Position numbers and translations under genes: made by a program | The notes under the pieces: model-generated | Seen by the model: only the letters and a program-made list of their open reading frames with translations | Database searches by the model: none | What the model was told of the DNA's origin: nothing | DNA from: an uncultured Winogradskyella sp. | GTDB lineage: Bacteria; Bacteroidota; Bacteroidia; Flavobacteriales; Flavobacteriaceae | NCBI RefSeq assembly: GCF_947498345.1 | Contig: NZ_CANMJY010000005.1 | Coordinates: 62,001 to 126,000 of the forward strand | DNA: 64,000 bases | Direction of reading: 5' to 3' | Part shown: positions 36,330-44,060 of the stretch, in pieces | Layout of the letters: each line of letters opens with the position of its first letter | Numbering within the stretch: position 1 is the stretch's first letter

Positions 36330-36809
36330 TTAAAAATTAATAAATGATTTAATTATGCGTATGGGTCTATTTTCAATAGTTATTTGTAATGTGTTTTGTC
36401 CTGTAAAGTTGATATTGTAACCGCCTTTGTAATAGTTTAAAAAGGCAAAAAACGGATACAGTTTTGCATTGGTAATACAGTTGCCTGTATCTAGGTTTAA
36501 ATAGAACTGCTTTACTTTAAAGGACTTTATAATTTTTAAGCCAATTCTAAAATCCATGGATTTTTTTGGTTTTTTACTTTGTTTAGGGGATAACCTTACT
36601 CTAAATGGATAAAAGTTGAAGTTTAAAAAAAACGCTCTAAGTTTTATTTTTAATATTTCTTTTTCGTCATATACTATACTCGCTTTAGCTAAGCCTTTTA
36701 ACTGTATATAATACTTACCGCTTATTGTATCTATAACTATAATAATTGGCATCAATAAGAGATAGATAACAAATGATACAAAAAGCACAATAAATATAGT
36801 TAATAACAT
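36330..36809 (-). CDS. DUF2953-like membrane protein (YtfI-type partner of GerW)
   Basis: A 159-residue protein with one N-terminal hydrophobic region (LTIFIVLFVSFVIYLLLMPIIIVIDTI) and a beta-rich basic remainder (YYIQLKGLAKASIVY, FRIGLKIIKSFKVKQFYLNLDTG), resembling DUF2953. Its gene precedes the GerW gene, just as ytfI precedes ytfJ in Bacillus. Similarity is by pattern only. It is the first gene behind a Crp/Fnr-type promoter. Confidence 0.6.
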   Translation of the reverse strand: MLLTIFIVLFVSFVIYLLLMPIIIVIDTISGKYYIQLKGLAKASIVYDEKEILKIKLRAFFLNFNFYPFRVRLSPKQSKKPKKSMDFRIGLKIIKSFKVKQFYLNLDTGNCITNAKLYPFFAFLNYYKGGYNINFTGQNTLQITIENRPIRIIKSFINF

Positions 36810-36825
36810 GACTTAATGTTTTCCT

Positions 36826-36868
36826 CAAAGGAACATAAAGTAGAGCTGTAGCACAATGATATTCATCA
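36826..36868 (-). promoter_or_regulatory. Crp/Fnr-type box plus -7 element, DUF2953-GerW promoter
   Basis: On the minus strand, dyad TGATGAATATCA (36868 to 36857, followed by TT) and -7 TTCCTTTG (36833 to 36826), start-to-start 35 bp. Expected start near 36819 leaves a leader of about 10 bases before the ATG. Confidence 0.7.
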
Positions 36869-36906
36869 CTTTAAAGTCAATTCTATACTATTTCACAGCT
36901 TATAAA

Positions 36907-37278
36907 TTAAGTATAAACTGATGGGATATCCCACACTTCCTTAATTTTACCTTCTACAATACGCCAGACAACGACGACTTCAGTGTTAATATGCTGGTCT
37001 TCGATAACAAGCGTATTTTGAGTATGCACAACAACAAGTTCATTTCCAACAGGTGATATAGAAATTGGATTAACCTTAAAAGTACCTCTGGTTAATACTG
37101 CCATTTTTTTGAAGAACTCCTCAAAACCCTTTATACCTATATAGTCTCCTTGAAAATCAGGTAGTAACGGATTAAAATAATGGAAGACTGCATCTTTAGC
37201 TATGATATTAGAATTAGCTGTAATATTAGCTGGGTCAAATTGTTTTAAAATTGAGATGTTTGGGTGTACATTTTTCAT
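36907..37278 (-). CDS. SnoaL-like / NTF2-fold protein
   Basis: A 123-residue cone-barrel protein: KDAVFHYFNPLLPDFQGDYIGIKGFEEFF, FKVNPISISPVGNELVVVHTQNTLVIEDQ and a C-terminal VVVVWRIVEGKIKEVWDIP are the SnoaL/NTF2 pattern. Such small proteins bind polyketide-like or other hydrophobic ligands, or act as isomerases. No catalytic residue can be assigned. Third gene of the PPOX-GNAT-SnoaL operon, 14 bp after the GNAT gene. Confidence 0.78.
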   Translation of the reverse strand: MKNVHPNISILKQFDPANITANSNIIAKDAVFHYFNPLLPDFQGDYIGIKGFEEFFKKMAVLTRGTFKVNPISISPVGNELVVVHTQNTLVIEDQHINTEVVVVWRIVEGKIKEVWDIPSVYT

Positions 37279-37292
37279 AAAGAGAAATTTGT

Positions 37293-38069
37293 TTACCTAG
37301 CTCTCCTTTTTAACTCCTTTTTCAATATATTTTTAAATCGGGTAGCACTTATATAGTGATCTTCTATAAGTTTACCATTGTGCAACAAACTAAAAACCCC
37401 AAAGCCAGATGGTGCTTTTTTAGCTTCTTCTGCAGTATCTATCTTGGTTAAATTTAAGTCAATACCAAAATCCATCGCCGTATTTAAAAGATCATAAGCT
37501 GATTTTTCGTGCCAGGGGCATTGATCTGCATAAACTAAATGCCAACCTTGATAATGTTTTTGCTGCATGGTCCAATCTAAAAGTTTAGGATTTTCTGAGT
37601 TCTCATTCCATTTTTTTGTTAATAGCTCAAATCTTCCTCTCTTATCAATTTCTTTAAAACCATTTTTTTCAAAAAGGCGTTTGTCAGCAATCCAAGAGCC
37701 TTTGCTGGTCATTACACACAAGCCATCCATCCCTTTAGTTTTTGCTTCTTTTTCTGCTTCACTAATTAATTGAGAACCATAACCTAATTCCCTATCTTTT
37801 TTTGAATAAACAACTATGCAATGGATAAACATAAAGTTGCTGACATCTATAGGTCGCCACGCATCTTTTGCTGGTATATATTCAATAAAACCTATCATTT
37901 TATCAACTTCGTCCTTTAGTATTTTGAGTCTCAACCCTACTTTGTATCTTTTCTCAAACCACTTGCGCTTACTATCAAAGCCTGGGTTTTTAATATCCTT
38001 AATACAAAAAAGCGTTTCTTCAGTTACATTTTTTGGTGTAACATTGGTAATTTTTAGTGTCTCCATCAT
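37293..38069 (-). CDS. GNAT N-acetyltransferase with C-terminal YoaP-like domain
   Basis: A 258-residue fusion. Residues about 60-150 are a GNAT fold with acetyl-CoA site VVYSKKDRELGYGSQLISEAEKEAK and the following FEKNGFKEID. Residues about 175-258 (HYQGWHLVYADQCPWHEKSAYDLLNTAMDFGI ... FGVFSLLHNGKLIEDHYISATRFKNIL) match the YoaP-type thioredoxin-like domain, with a single Cys in place of a CxxC pair. Acceptor substrate unknown. Starts 2 bp after the PPOX gene. ATG at 38069 is followed by a second ATG; either start gives the same protein within one residue. Confidence 0.82.
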   Translation of the reverse strand: MMETLKITNVTPKNVTEETLFCIKDIKNPGFDSKRKWFEKRYKVGLRLKILKDEVDKMIGFIEYIPAKDAWRPIDVSNFMFIHCIVVYSKKDRELGYGSQLISEAEKEAKTKGMDGLCVMTSKGSWIADKRLFEKNGFKEIDKRGRFELLTKKWNENSENPKLLDWTMQQKHYQGWHLVYADQCPWHEKSAYDLLNTAMDFGIDLNLTKIDTAEEAKKAPSGFGVFSLLHNGKLIEDHYISATRFKNILKKELKRRAR

Positions 38070-38071
38070 AA

Positions 38072-38527
38072 TTAGGTTTTCCTCATTCTTCCTGTGACTT
38101 CTTCAACCTTAATTACAAAAATAACTGGCAGATCATCTTTATATATCTTGCTCGAAAATTCACTAATAAAATCTAATTTTCTATGTTCCTTATTGATAAT
38201 TAAGTCTTTTACACCAAGTGAAAATTCATGAAGTTTAGCTTTAGCTTCACTTCCTTTAATTTCAGTAAAACGCCCATGAACTAATATTGATATCCAGTCA
38301 TTAACAGAATCTACTTCAGAAACATTAAGACACACATTTATGTTTTTGCGCATAGCCATAACCTTATGACCTTCTGCAGAATAGCCAATAATCTCATCGT
38401 TTTCTTTATTAAAGTAATAAGTTATTGGCGCTATAAAAGGTCTATTCCTATAGATATAAGACAGGTTACCAATATAGTTAGATTGTAATATGTTTAAGCT
38501 TTCTGTTTCACTTAGACTTCTAATCAT
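38072..38527 (-). CDS. Pyridoxamine 5'-phosphate oxidase (PPOX)-fold flavin-binding protein
   Basis: A 151-residue split-barrel protein. ETESLNILQSNYIGNLSYIYRNRPFIAPITYYF, GYSAEGHKVMAMRKNINVCLNVSEVD and WISILVHGRFTEI are the FMN- or heme-binding split-barrel pattern of the PPOX_2/flavin-nucleotide-binding type. Members bind FMN, F420 or heme and are often stress-linked. First gene behind a Crp/Fnr-type promoter and 2 bp from the GNAT gene. Confidence 0.85.
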   Translation of the reverse strand: MIRSLSETESLNILQSNYIGNLSYIYRNRPFIAPITYYFNKENDEIIGYSAEGHKVMAMRKNINVCLNVSEVDSVNDWISILVHGRFTEIKGSEAKAKLHEFSLGVKDLIINKEHRKLDFISEFSSKIYKDDLPVIFVIKVEEVTGRMRKT

Positions 38528-38549
38528 GACTCTAGGTATAATATTAAAA

Positions 38550-38592
38550 CGAAGCTATTAATAAAGTATTGAGAAAACTATGATTTCAATCA
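38550..38592 (-). promoter_or_regulatory. Crp/Fnr-type box plus -7 element, PPOX-GNAT-SnoaL promoter
   Basis: On the minus strand, dyad TGATTGAAATCA (38592 to 38581) and -7 TAGCTTCG (38557 to 38550), start-to-start 35 bp. Expected start near 38543 leaves about 16 bases before the ATG. Confidence 0.75.
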
Positions 38593-38609
38593 GTTAAGCA
38601 AAATTGATT

Positions 38610-39192
38610 CTATTGCTGTTTTTTTCTATTTCTATATATCCAATAGATTCCTTTAACATCTGACACCCAGTTTTTGTGCATAAAAATCAGTATAATTTCC
38701 TCTGCGGTTTCTAAAAATCCTACACCAATCATAATATAGAACAGTAAATACTCAGGGTTTATAAATAAGGCCCATAAAATGAAAACACTTTGCAAAACTG
38801 CTGATGCTTTGGCTAAATAAGTGTGAAATGCTGTAGCCTTTCCATATTTTAAATAGGCAATTAGCATTTGTATAATATATGGCATAAAGGCTATAATGAT
38901 TAAAACAAGATTGGTTGTTATGAAATCTGTTTCAAAACGAAATAAACCTATTAATCCAACTGTAAATGTAATTTGGTCACCAATAGAATCCAGTTGAGAA
39001 CCTCTTGAACTTGTAATATTGAGTTTTCTTGCCAAATAGCCGTCAATGGCATCTGTAGTATAACTCACAAACAACAAAATGGCAAAAGATTAATTGTTGA
39101 TTCGACCATATAAGTACCAATAAAACTGGAGATGCCAATATACGATAAAACGAAAACCAGTCGGCAATATTAAAATTCTTAAAGGTTAACAT
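38610..39192 (-). pseudogene. CDP-alcohol phosphatidyltransferase, frameshifted
   Basis: Translation from ATG at 39192 gives MLTFKNFNIADWFSFYRILA and then SPVLLVLIWSNQQLI, a normal N-terminus. It then shifts frame at an AAAA run (39084-39087; CTTTTGCC on the coding strand). The frame from there (MLFVSYTTDAIDGYLARKLN ...) carries the complete catalytic motif D-xx-DG-xx-AR-(8)-G-xxx-D-xxx-D. Removing one T restores a continuous protein of about 193 residues with several membrane helices, typical of PgsA-like enzymes that make phospholipid head-group precursors. It is either a one-base inactivation, phase variation at the homopolymer, or a sequencing error. It lies 30 bp downstream of the cytochrome c gene on the same strand. 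Confidence 0.8.
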
Positions 39193-39222
39193 TACTCATC
39201 AGCTTAATATATAATCTAATAC

Positions 39223-39678
39223 TTAATTCCCAGACATTCTACCTTTTTGCTTGTAATGTGCTTCGAACCAATCTGGTTGTTCAATGGTATTATCATAGAT
39301 GTAGTCTGCTATTAGTTTAATATCTTCTTTTTTGTAATAAGCTTTTGGCATTATACCAAAACGCCTCACAGCACCATACATCTTTGCGTCAGCCTTATTA
39401 GGGTTTTCTACCCATGATTGCATGCTTTTTATAAATTCATCTTTACTGATTTTATCATTAATGTAATGTTTTTTTATTGCAATCATTGGTGGTGCAATTC
39501 TATTGCTGTGCTCTGTAGTTGGATTATGGCAAGCATAACATTGATTTTCCATTAGTTTTTTTCCTGGATGTACAGTATAAACATCCTCTGTTTCGTTTTG
39601 TGTAATGTCTGTCAACTTGTTTGCATTATTACAACTATAAACAAATAGTACAACGACAAAAAATATTAAATTTTTCAT
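39223..39678 (-). CDS. Lipoprotein cytochrome c (mono-heme)
   Basis: A 151-residue c-type cytochrome with lipoprotein signal (VLFVYSC, Cys16) and one heme site CYACH (Cys47, Cys50, His51) preceded by KKLMENQ. IMP in FGIMPKAYY may supply the axial Met. Expected to carry electrons in the periplasm, attached to a membrane. Its gene has its own Crp/Fnr-type promoter and is followed by the frameshifted phosphatidyltransferase. Confidence 0.88.
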   Translation of the reverse strand: MKNLIFFVVVLFVYSCNNANKLTDITQNETEDVYTVHPGKKLMENQCYACHNPTTEHSNRIAPPMIAIKKHYINDKISKDEFIKSMQSWVENPNKADAKMYGAVRRFGIMPKAYYKKEDIKLIADYIYDNTIEQPDWFEAHYKQKGRMSGN

Positions 39679-39702
39679 GATTAAATACTTTAAAGTTAAA
39701 TG

Positions 39703-39745
39703 TGAATGTATTTATTAACAGTAAATATCACAATGACTTTTATCA
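39703..39745 (-). promoter_or_regulatory. Crp/Fnr-type box plus -7 element, cytochrome c promoter
   Basis: On the minus strand, dyad TGATAAAAGTCA (39745 to 39734, followed by TT) and -7 TACATTCA (39710 to 39703), start-to-start 35 bp. Expected start near 39696, about 18 bases before the ATG. The -7 keeps the key TA and TT. Confidence 0.7.
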
Positions 39746-39771
39746 GTAAAAGAAATTACTAATAAAGATTT

Positions 39772-40446
39772 TTAAACTAAAATTTTGCCATCTCCCATTT
39801 GAATAATTCGATCCGTTTTACTCGCAAAATCTTTATCATGCGTTACTATAAGCAATGACAAACCTTGTTCTTCACTAAGTTCTTTAAAAATATTGAAAAC
39901 ATTTTCTGCATTATGGCTATCTAAATTCCCTGTAGGTTCATCTCCCATGATTATTGAAGGGTTATTTATTAATGCTCGTGCAATAGCCACACGTTGCTTT
40001 TCACCACCAGAAACGCGAGATGCTCTTTTTTTCGATAGATGGTCTATATGCAACATTTTCAATTTTTGCATAGCGTCATATTCAATCTCCTGCAATGACT
40101 TTTCTGCCAGTTTTTTGGCAGGAAGCATTACATTTTCTAAGACCGAAAACTCCGAAAGTAAGTAATGAAACTGAAATACAAACCCAATATGCTTATTTCT
40201 TAGATAAGATAGATATTGCCTATCTCGTCCAGTAATAAGTTCGTTGTTAAGATACAACTCGCCATCATAATCTGTATCCATAGTTGATAGAATGTATAGC
40301 AAGGTAGATTTTCCACAACCAGACTTACCCATAATAGAAGTAAATTCACCTTGTTTTACATTAAAGCAGATATCCTTTAAAACATGAAACAACACAGGTT
40401 TCTTAAAATATTTGTTTATATATTTTGCTTCTAAAACTACGCTCAT
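39772..40446 (-). CDS. LolD/MacB/DevA-type ABC transporter ATP-binding protein
   Basis: A 224-residue ATPase: Walker A GKSGCGKST, Q-loop region VFQFHYLLSEFSVLENVMLP, signature VSGGEKQRVAIARALI, Walker B IIMGDEPTGNLD and switch His in LLIVTHDKDFA. The GKSGCGKSTLLYILSTMD and NLD wording are those of MacB/LolD-type ATPases, which power FtsX-like permeases rather than import. Last gene of the HlyD-FtsX-ATPase group, 1 bp after the permease gene. Substrate unknown. Confidence 0.9.
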   Translation of the reverse strand: MSVVLEAKYINKYFKKPVLFHVLKDICFNVKQGEFTSIMGKSGCGKSTLLYILSTMDTDYDGELYLNNELITGRDRQYLSYLRNKHIGFVFQFHYLLSEFSVLENVMLPAKKLAEKSLQEIEYDAMQKLKMLHIDHLSKKRASRVSGGEKQRVAIARALINNPSIIMGDEPTGNLDSHNAENVFNIFKELSEEQGLSLLIVTHDKDFASKTDRIIQMGDGKILV

Positions 40447-40447
40447 A

Positions 40448-41710
40448 TTATTGTCCCCTTATAATCCTTACCGGATCAATTTTTTTAGCTTTTTTTGACG
40501 GTAAATACCCTGCAAGAAATGTTGAAAACATAGCAAATGAAAATCCTATAACAAAAAATAAAGGATTCATGTTTATAGGGTAAGTTTCAACTGTTGGCAA
40601 TGCTTCCGTTTGAAATGGAACTGTACCAATTAAACTTGCCAAACCAAAACCAATAAGCAAACCTAAAATACCTCCAACAAAGCCAATAATCATGGCTTGA
40701 CTCATAAATATCAGCTGTACATCACGACCAGAAAACCCCGTAGCTTTTAGTATGGCGATATCATTCATTTTTTCATAAATAAGCATATTTAAAATGTTAT
40801 ATATACCAAATCCTGCTACGATTAAAAGTGTTATAGAAACCGCATAAGTAATTAGGTTTCGAATGGTTGTACCTGTTTCAAACTGTGCGTTGGCGGTTTT
40901 AATGTCAATCGCTTTAAGATTGAATTGTTGCTCAATGTTTTTGGCTAAAGGAACAGCATGCTCTATATCGTGAAGTTTTACATTAATATCTGTAATATAA
41001 TTGTTGGCTTTACCTAATATACGTTGTACTGTTTTAATATTAGCAAAGCTTTGAATATCATCTAAATCTGCAATACCACTTTGGTAAAAACCTACAATTT
41101 TTAAAGGAAAATTGCCACCATTTATAGGGCTTACAGAAACACGATCCCCAATTTTTAAAGCCATCTTGTTTGCAATACCTATCCCTAACAAAATACTATT
41201 ATCGGTATTGTATAGATCTTCAGCAGAGCCTTCTACAATGTAATCTCCCATATTAAATAGGCGAGCTTCATCAATGGGATTAATACCCGTAAGATTACCT
41301 CCTAATTCTATGGAGCCTGCTATATAAAATATTTGGGTTTTTATCTGAGGTAAAGCTCCACGAACATTGCTATTAGAGTTTAAATAATCAATAATAGGTA
41401 TGGCGTTATGGATTTTTTTTTGGCTTAATTTTGGTTTTATAGAATGTACAATATTGAAGCTGTTTTCGAGATTATTAAATACAGATACGGGCTGAATCTT
41501 TGAAGGTTCTATCTCGTTGTAAATATGAACATGAGGCGTTTGATTTAAAATTAAATCATCTAACATTCCATTTAGACCAGTCATAAAACATACTAAAGTA
41601 ATGTAAGATCCTATTCCAAAAGTGACCCCTAATGAGGCTATTGCCGTTTGCTTAATTTTGGTGAGCAAATGGGTTTTGGCAATATGCAATATAACTTTCC
41701 AATTGATCAT
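40448..41710 (-). CDS. FtsX/MacB/DevC-type ABC transporter permease
   Basis: A 420-residue permease with one N-terminal transmembrane helix, a large periplasmic MacB-PCD-like domain (about residues 45-280), and three C-terminal helices (about 290-315, 340-365 and 380-405). EKMNDIAILKATGFSGRDVQLIF is the FtsX-domain signature. It overlaps the HlyD gene by 4 bp and is 1 bp from the ATPase gene, forming a DevBCA-like tripartite efflux unit. Confidence 0.9.
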   Translation of the reverse strand: MINWKVILHIAKTHLLTKIKQTAIASLGVTFGIGSYITLVCFMTGLNGMLDDLILNQTPHVHIYNEIEPSKIQPVSVFNNLENSFNIVHSIKPKLSQKKIHNAIPIIDYLNSNSNVRGALPQIKTQIFYIAGSIELGGNLTGINPIDEARLFNMGDYIVEGSAEDLYNTDNSILLGIGIANKMALKIGDRVSVSPINGGNFPLKIVGFYQSGIADLDDIQSFANIKTVQRILGKANNYITDINVKLHDIEHAVPLAKNIEQQFNLKAIDIKTANAQFETGTTIRNLITYAVSITLLIVAGFGIYNILNMLIYEKMNDIAILKATGFSGRDVQLIFMSQAMIIGFVGGILGLLIGFGLASLIGTVPFQTEALPTVETYPINMNPLFFVIGFSFAMFSTFLAGYLPSKKAKKIDPVRIIRGQ

Positions 41711-42789
41711 CTTTTTGGTTTATATATATAAGTATCTTTTGTAAGTCCAGAAAGGACTTCTACATACTCCATGTTTTGTAGACCTGTAGTTATTATTATT
41801 TCCCCATTGTCTGTTTTTACTTTATCAGAATCTATTATATAAGCCTTTGGTATGGTTAATACTTTTTTCTTTTTAGTGATAACAATATTGGCTTCGCCAG
41901 AAAGCCCAGGATATAAGATTTTTGGAGGGGTTTTAAAAATAGCCTCTACTTTAAAGGTTTGATTTTGTTTGTCTTTGTCGGGATATATTTTAGATATTTT
42001 TCCTTTAAATGTTTTACCGCTATAGGCATCCAAGGTAATTAAAACCTCTTGATTGTTATTAACTCTAACAATATCAACCTCGTCCACTAATAATTCAATA
42101 ACAAAATTTATAGAACTGCCTATTGAAGCTAACGGCTCTATTGTAGTGACAATTTCTCCAGGTTCTTTGTATATAGCATAGATCTTACCTTTAATTTTAC
42201 TTTTAACTGTAAAATCTTTAGTGTTAATTAGTGAAGACTGGTAATTATTCTGAGCTTGTTTTAAAGCTGTTCTAAGTTCTTGTTCAGTTCTTTGATACTT
42301 ATTTTGAAGTTGATTTAGTGTACTTTGGGATAATTCGAAGCTTAGTTTTTTGGAATCGTACTCGGCTTTAGAACCTATATTTTGGTTCCATAAATTTGCT
42401 TGTCTATAATAGTTAATCGAATCATTTTTGAATTTTAGCTTTGTTGCGTTAATCTCATCTTTTATACTATTTAAAACTGTACCATTACCATAATAATTTT
42501 GTTTTGCCAATTCAAAAGAAAGTTTTGAATTGTATGTATTTAACTTTGGAGCATTGTTAATAATTTGAAAAAGTGCTTGGTTCTTTCTCACCAATTCTCC
42601 TTCTTCTGTTAGGGTGTTGTCTAGAATACCAGAAACCGAAGCGTATACTTGATATAAACTATCTGGTTGTACAGTTGCTGATGCGTATACAGATTCTATT
42701 AATTCTTGTTCTTTAGGTAGAGTTTTTTCAGAATAATTTGTACACGAAAGGCAACATACTAATACTAAGATTAATTTGGTCAGCCGCAT
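41707..42789 (-). CDS. HlyD/DevB-type periplasmic adaptor lipoprotein
   Basis: A 360-residue membrane-fusion protein with lipoprotein signal (ILVLVCCLSC, Cys about 16). A biotinyl-lipoyl-like half (VSGILDNTLTEEGELVRKNQALFQI), a long coiled-coil hairpin (about residues 85-195) and the second half (KIYAIYKEPGEIVTTIEPLASIG) follow, then beta-barrel domains. It bridges the ABC permease to an outer-membrane channel. No TolC-like gene lies in this window. 11 bp after the WG protein gene. Confidence 0.88.
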   Translation of the reverse strand: MRLTKLILVLVCCLSCTNYSEKTLPKEQELIESVYASATVQPDSLYQVYASVSGILDNTLTEEGELVRKNQALFQIINNAPKLNTYNSKLSFELAKQNYYGNGTVLNSIKDEINATKLKFKNDSINYYRQANLWNQNIGSKAEYDSKKLSFELSQSTLNQLQNKYQRTEQELRTALKQAQNNYQSSLINTKDFTVKSKIKGKIYAIYKEPGEIVTTIEPLASIGSSINFVIELLVDEVDIVRVNNNQEVLITLDAYSGKTFKGKISKIYPDKDKQNQTFKVEAIFKTPPKILYPGLSGEANIVITKKKKVLTIPKAYIIDSDKVKTDNGEIIITTGLQNMEYVEVLSGLTKDTYIYKPKR

Positions 42790-42800
42790 ATATCTTGAAT

Positions 42801-43409
42801 TTATACTTTCTTAATTGACCAGCTATTATCCTTGTTTTGAGTAGCAACAAGCTTTTCTGATATAAATTTTGTTTTAATCTTTGGCGGCTTCCTCATATAA
42901 TCTTTAGATAAGGTAATATGAGTTGGCTTATCTGATAAGTAATGTATAATTTCCCCATCTATATTTATGGCAGATTCTGTATAGCTATAATCAACAATCT
43001 TTTTATCTAAAATGTCGTTTCTACCGAGAATGTTTTTATGAAGTTCTAGTATTATTGCTAAGCCATTGTTAAAATTCGTAGCATTTAAATATTGTGGTTC
43101 AATAATCGTTTTCCCTGATTTATCTATATACCCAAAATAAGATATACCTTCTTCTATCTTTACAATTATACATCTACCAGAATTGAAGATTGGATAGCTA
43201 TTATCATTAAAAACAGTTAATACCAGATCATCTCTATAATCAATAACCATGTCACCATTTTCATTTATAAAAGCCCATTTCCCACCTTTTTGTATAGCAG
43301 AAAGCCCATCATTAAAAGGTGAAATAAAATCGATATCATCAAGTTCCTGTGATGTTGTAATCATAGGTATTACAGTAAGAAACACTAAAAAAACTATTAA
43401 CTTTTTCAT
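42801..43409 (-). CDS. Exported WG-repeat protein
   Basis: A 202-residue protein with a signal peptide (about residues 1-20) and WG beta-hairpin repeats: FNDGLSAIQKGGKWAFINENGDMVIDY and YFGYIDKSGKTIIEPQYLNATNFNNGLAII. WG repeats make small exported repeat proteins, often of unknown role, in Bacteroidota. It is the first gene of the exporter operon, behind a Crp/Fnr-type promoter. Confidence 0.78.
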   Translation of the reverse strand: MKKLIVFLVFLTVIPMITTSQELDDIDFISPFNDGLSAIQKGGKWAFINENGDMVIDYRDDLVLTVFNDNSYPIFNSGRCIIVKIEEGISYFGYIDKSGKTIIEPQYLNATNFNNGLAIILELHKNILGRNDILDKKIVDYSYTESAINIDGEIIHYLSDKPTHITLSKDYMRKPPKIKTKFISEKLVATQNKDNSWSIKKV

Positions 43410-43436
43410 AATATAGAGCTTTAATCATTAGTAAGG

Positions 43437-43479
43437 TAAATCTAACGCCAAAGCAGATTTTATAAAATGATATTGGTCA
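43437..43479 (-). promoter_or_regulatory. Crp/Fnr-type box plus -7 element, WG protein-exporter promoter
   Basis: On the minus strand, dyad TGACCAATATCA (43479 to 43468, followed by TT) and -7 TAGATTTA (43444 to 43437), start-to-start 35 bp. Leader about 21 bases to the ATG at 43409. The same 12-mer occurs at 48616 and 56805. Confidence 0.82.
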
Positions 43480-43557
43480 ATTATAAATGCCTAAAAACCT
43501 GTTAAAACAAGCTATATAGAATTTATTATTGCATTAGGGCAAATTTTATGATGATGC

Positions 43558-43920
43558 TTACTTAAATTCTAAGCTCAATTTAGCCATATAGGTTAACTCC
43601 GATTTATTAATGCCAGCAAATGCATAGGCAATTTTATTAGCGGTCTTTAATATTAGGGATTTTAATTCTTCAGTGAAGTATTTTGGATTATGTTGCAAGT
43701 ATGCTATAAATTTATTGAAGCATAATTCTGAGAGAGCATTTTGTTTTTGCAATGCGTTAAATGTATTTCGTATAAGCAAAATATTGGTATCATCTATATG
43801 TTGCCAATTCCGTTCTAAAACTTCAGTTAACGTAACATATTCTTCAAAGGAAAGTTTTTTATCTGCTTTTGCTATGGCATAAAATAGATGAGCAATATGC
43901 TCTAGTAATTCGTCTGTCAT
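43558..43920 (-). CDS. TerB-like helical protein
   Basis: A 120-residue all-helical protein. LLEHIAHLFYAIAKADKKLSFEEYVTL has the acidic, EF-hand-like metal loop typical of TerB-family proteins (AIAKADKxLSxxE). Later helices are amphipathic. TerB proteins are linked to tellurite and stress responses, mechanism unclear. Single gene, divergent from the LOV histidine kinase, with its own box promoter. Confidence 0.7.
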   Translation of the reverse strand: MTDELLEHIAHLFYAIAKADKKLSFEEYVTLTEVLERNWQHIDDTNILLIRNTFNALQKQNALSELCFNKFIAYLQHNPKYFTEELKSLILKTANKIAYAFAGINKSELTYMAKLSLEFK

Positions 43921-43955
43921 CTTTAAAAGTAAAAGTCTAAAAAGTTAATACTTAT

Positions 43956-43998
43956 CTAAAGTATTTAAATGAATAAATTTAAAGAATGATATTGATCA
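43956..43998 (-). promoter_or_regulatory. Crp/Fnr-type box plus -7 element, TerB-like gene promoter
   Basis: On the minus strand, dyad TGATCAATATCA (43998 to 43987, followed by TT) and -7 TACTTTAG (43963 to 43956), start-to-start 35 bp. It overlaps by six bases the box serving the divergent kinase gene (43993-44004). Confidence 0.8.
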
Positions 43999-44035
43999 TA
44001 ATCATAAATTAATCAATACAAATTTTGTATATTTA
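43993..44035 (+). promoter_or_regulatory. Crp/Fnr-type box plus -7 element, LOV histidine kinase promoter
   Basis: Dyad TGATCATAATCA (43993-44004) and -7 TATATTTA (44028-44035), start-to-start 35 bp. Expected start near 44042, about 19 bases before ATG 44061. The kinase-regulator operon would thus be under its own control if its regulator is the box-binding protein. Confidence 0.8.
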
Positions 44036-44060
44036 ATAGAATACTTTACTTCTACCCACC

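Noticed and set aside
43984..44004. One single long palindrome serving both divergent genes
   Set aside because: The exact 35-bp spacing on both sides requires two offset dyads, which better explains the sequence.
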